The notes below the pieces were generated by a model. That model was not told where the DNA came from. It did no database searches and saw only the letters and a program-made list of their open reading frames with translations. Shown in pieces: positions 14,665 through 15,509 of a stretch of DNA of 15,509 bases. The position numbers and the translations under genes are program-made. Source of the stretch: Limnochordia bacterium (GTDB taxonomy: Bacteria > Bacillota > Limnochordia > DUMW01). The DNA lies in NCBI GenBank assembly GCA_023230925.1, contig JALNWK010000060.1, forward strand, positions 1 to 15,509. The letters run 5' to 3'. Each line of letters starts with the position of its first letter. Within the stretch, counting starts at the first letter, position 1.

Positions 14665-15390
14665 TTAGTCCTGGAGCAAAAGTTCAATCTGCCTAGCCAC
14701 TTCCGCCTTCCTGTTTAGGAACGCCTTGGCATCGGGATTCCAGTCCTTAGGACTTCTAATAAGGTCATCCCCGATTATAAGCAGCTGCTCAGCCTGCTTT
14801 CGCTTAGGGGAGTCTTGGGGAAGCTTACTCACAAGGTCCTCAAGGAACAGGAAGTACTCCACATCCTGGATTCCCTCCCGGACAATTTCAAAACGAATGG
14901 AATTAATCGGGCCATCGGGTCCAGGATAAACAAGCAGCCCATCACCCCAAGTGTCCGGCATTCCTTGGAAACTTTGATCAGTCCAGGGATCTCTTCCATA
15001 CCACCAGGCGTGTTCCCAGTAGAGAAAGCCCTCGGCACCATATTTATATGCCAACCACAAAGGAATGCGGTTCGTCATTCCCGGCTGATGTAGGAAGAAG
15101 TTGGCATGGGGTCTACCTGGGCCGCTACACACGTAGGTCCACAACGTTCCTCCCTGTTCAAGGTGGGTTTCCAATTCTGGCAGGTCTAAGGAGGGAGTTA
15201 AGGGACACCAAATGTCCACACCCTGCATCATTGGATCCGGCTGTTTGGTGATCATGTTGGGCAAACCGGGTGCGAATTCATGCACCCATTTGGTAAACGT
15301 CGTTACGCTCGGATACATCTCCTTAATAGGTTCATCGATCAAATAAGTATAGGCAAGGTCCTCCCAGCCCTTCTCTTTAAGGTGATCATG
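14665..15390 (-). pseudogene. GH123/DUF4091-family protein, C-terminal fragment cut by an IS
   Basis: About 240 C-terminal residues of a third GH123/DUF4091-type protein. The frame begins at the IS junction (15390) and continues through LKEKGWEDLAYTYLIDEPIK, where Asp-Glu is the catalytic pair of the family. Further family signs are WLAYKYGAEGFLYWEHAWWY and LLVYPGPDGPINSIRFEIVR, then a helical tail ending at 14665. Compared with ~530 residues in the two intact relatives, the N-terminal beta-sandwich and first half of the barrel are gone. It is clearly divergent from those two, representing another subgroup. No start codon or ribosome site remains upstream; the TTG at 15340-15342 is internal, just before the catalytic pair. 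Unless read from an IS-borne promoter it is probably dead. Confidence 0.8.
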
Positions 15391-15509
15391 TGTTTGTCAA
15401 CATAAAAGTGATCCACGTTCTAACGTAAAAGTGATCCACTTTTTCTAATCTGAAAGTGATCCACCTAGAAGGATGTTAGGCCTTGATGGATCACTTTATT
15501 CCCAACTTA
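15391..15509. mobile_element. Terminal end of an IS21-type insertion sequence, GTGATCCAC repeats
   Basis: AAAGTGATCCAC recurs at 15405-15416, 15428-15439 and 15453-15464 (spacing 23 and 25 bp), with an inverted, slightly diverged copy TGGATCACTTT at 15487-15497. The element tip would be TGTTTGTCAACATAAAAG, beginning with TGT at 15391, where the GH123 frame stops being native. The repeat words differ from those at the left edge, so this is a different element. No transposase sequence is included. Confidence 0.65.

Overview
All recognisable genes in this window lie on the minus strand, so the region reads right to left. AGGAGG-type ribosome-binding sites, TTGACA/TATAAT promoters and a lipoprotein signal suggest a Bacillota-like anaerobe that degrades glycans. 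That placement is an inference; no rRNA or marker gene is present. Both edges look like termini of two different IS21-type insertion sequences, each cutting a gene: an ABC sugar-binding protein at the left and a GH123/DUF4091 enzyme at the right. This is also what a metagenomic contig ending at repeats would look like.

Right part (15390 to 5433): a truncated GH123-like gene, a terminator, a FadR-type GntR regulator, a GH123-like enzyme, a TIM-barrel sugar isomerase/epimerase, a second close GH123-like paralogue, a GH20 hexosaminidase-like enzyme, a broken copy of the isomerase, and a second GntR regulator. GH20 and GH123 both use an adjacent Asp-Glu pair with substrate-assisted catalysis on 2-acetamido sugars, and the pairs are visible here. 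The enzymes lack signal peptides. The likely job is cytoplasmic breakdown of imported N-acetylhexosamine-containing oligosaccharides.

Left part (4227 to 102): a consensus promoter, a roughly 280-nt leader that can form two mutually exclusive stems, then three tandem genes for small exported proteins (one probable lipoprotein). Each is little more than one copy of a roughly 150-residue module. Next comes a secreted sialidase-like propeller protein with the same module at its N-terminus, then the cut solute-binding protein. This resembles a surface capture, cleavage and uptake operon.

Between the two parts, 4228-5432 and 6469-7240 hold decayed gene material. Three leftward promoters (4227, 6232, 6468) each carry the same 14-bp motif 15-19 nt downstream of the -10 box. 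This suggests that a local regulator joins the secreted-module operon and the GntR gene in one regulon. The most novel items are the shared module with its three stand-alone copies, the shared start-site motif, and the switch-like leader.
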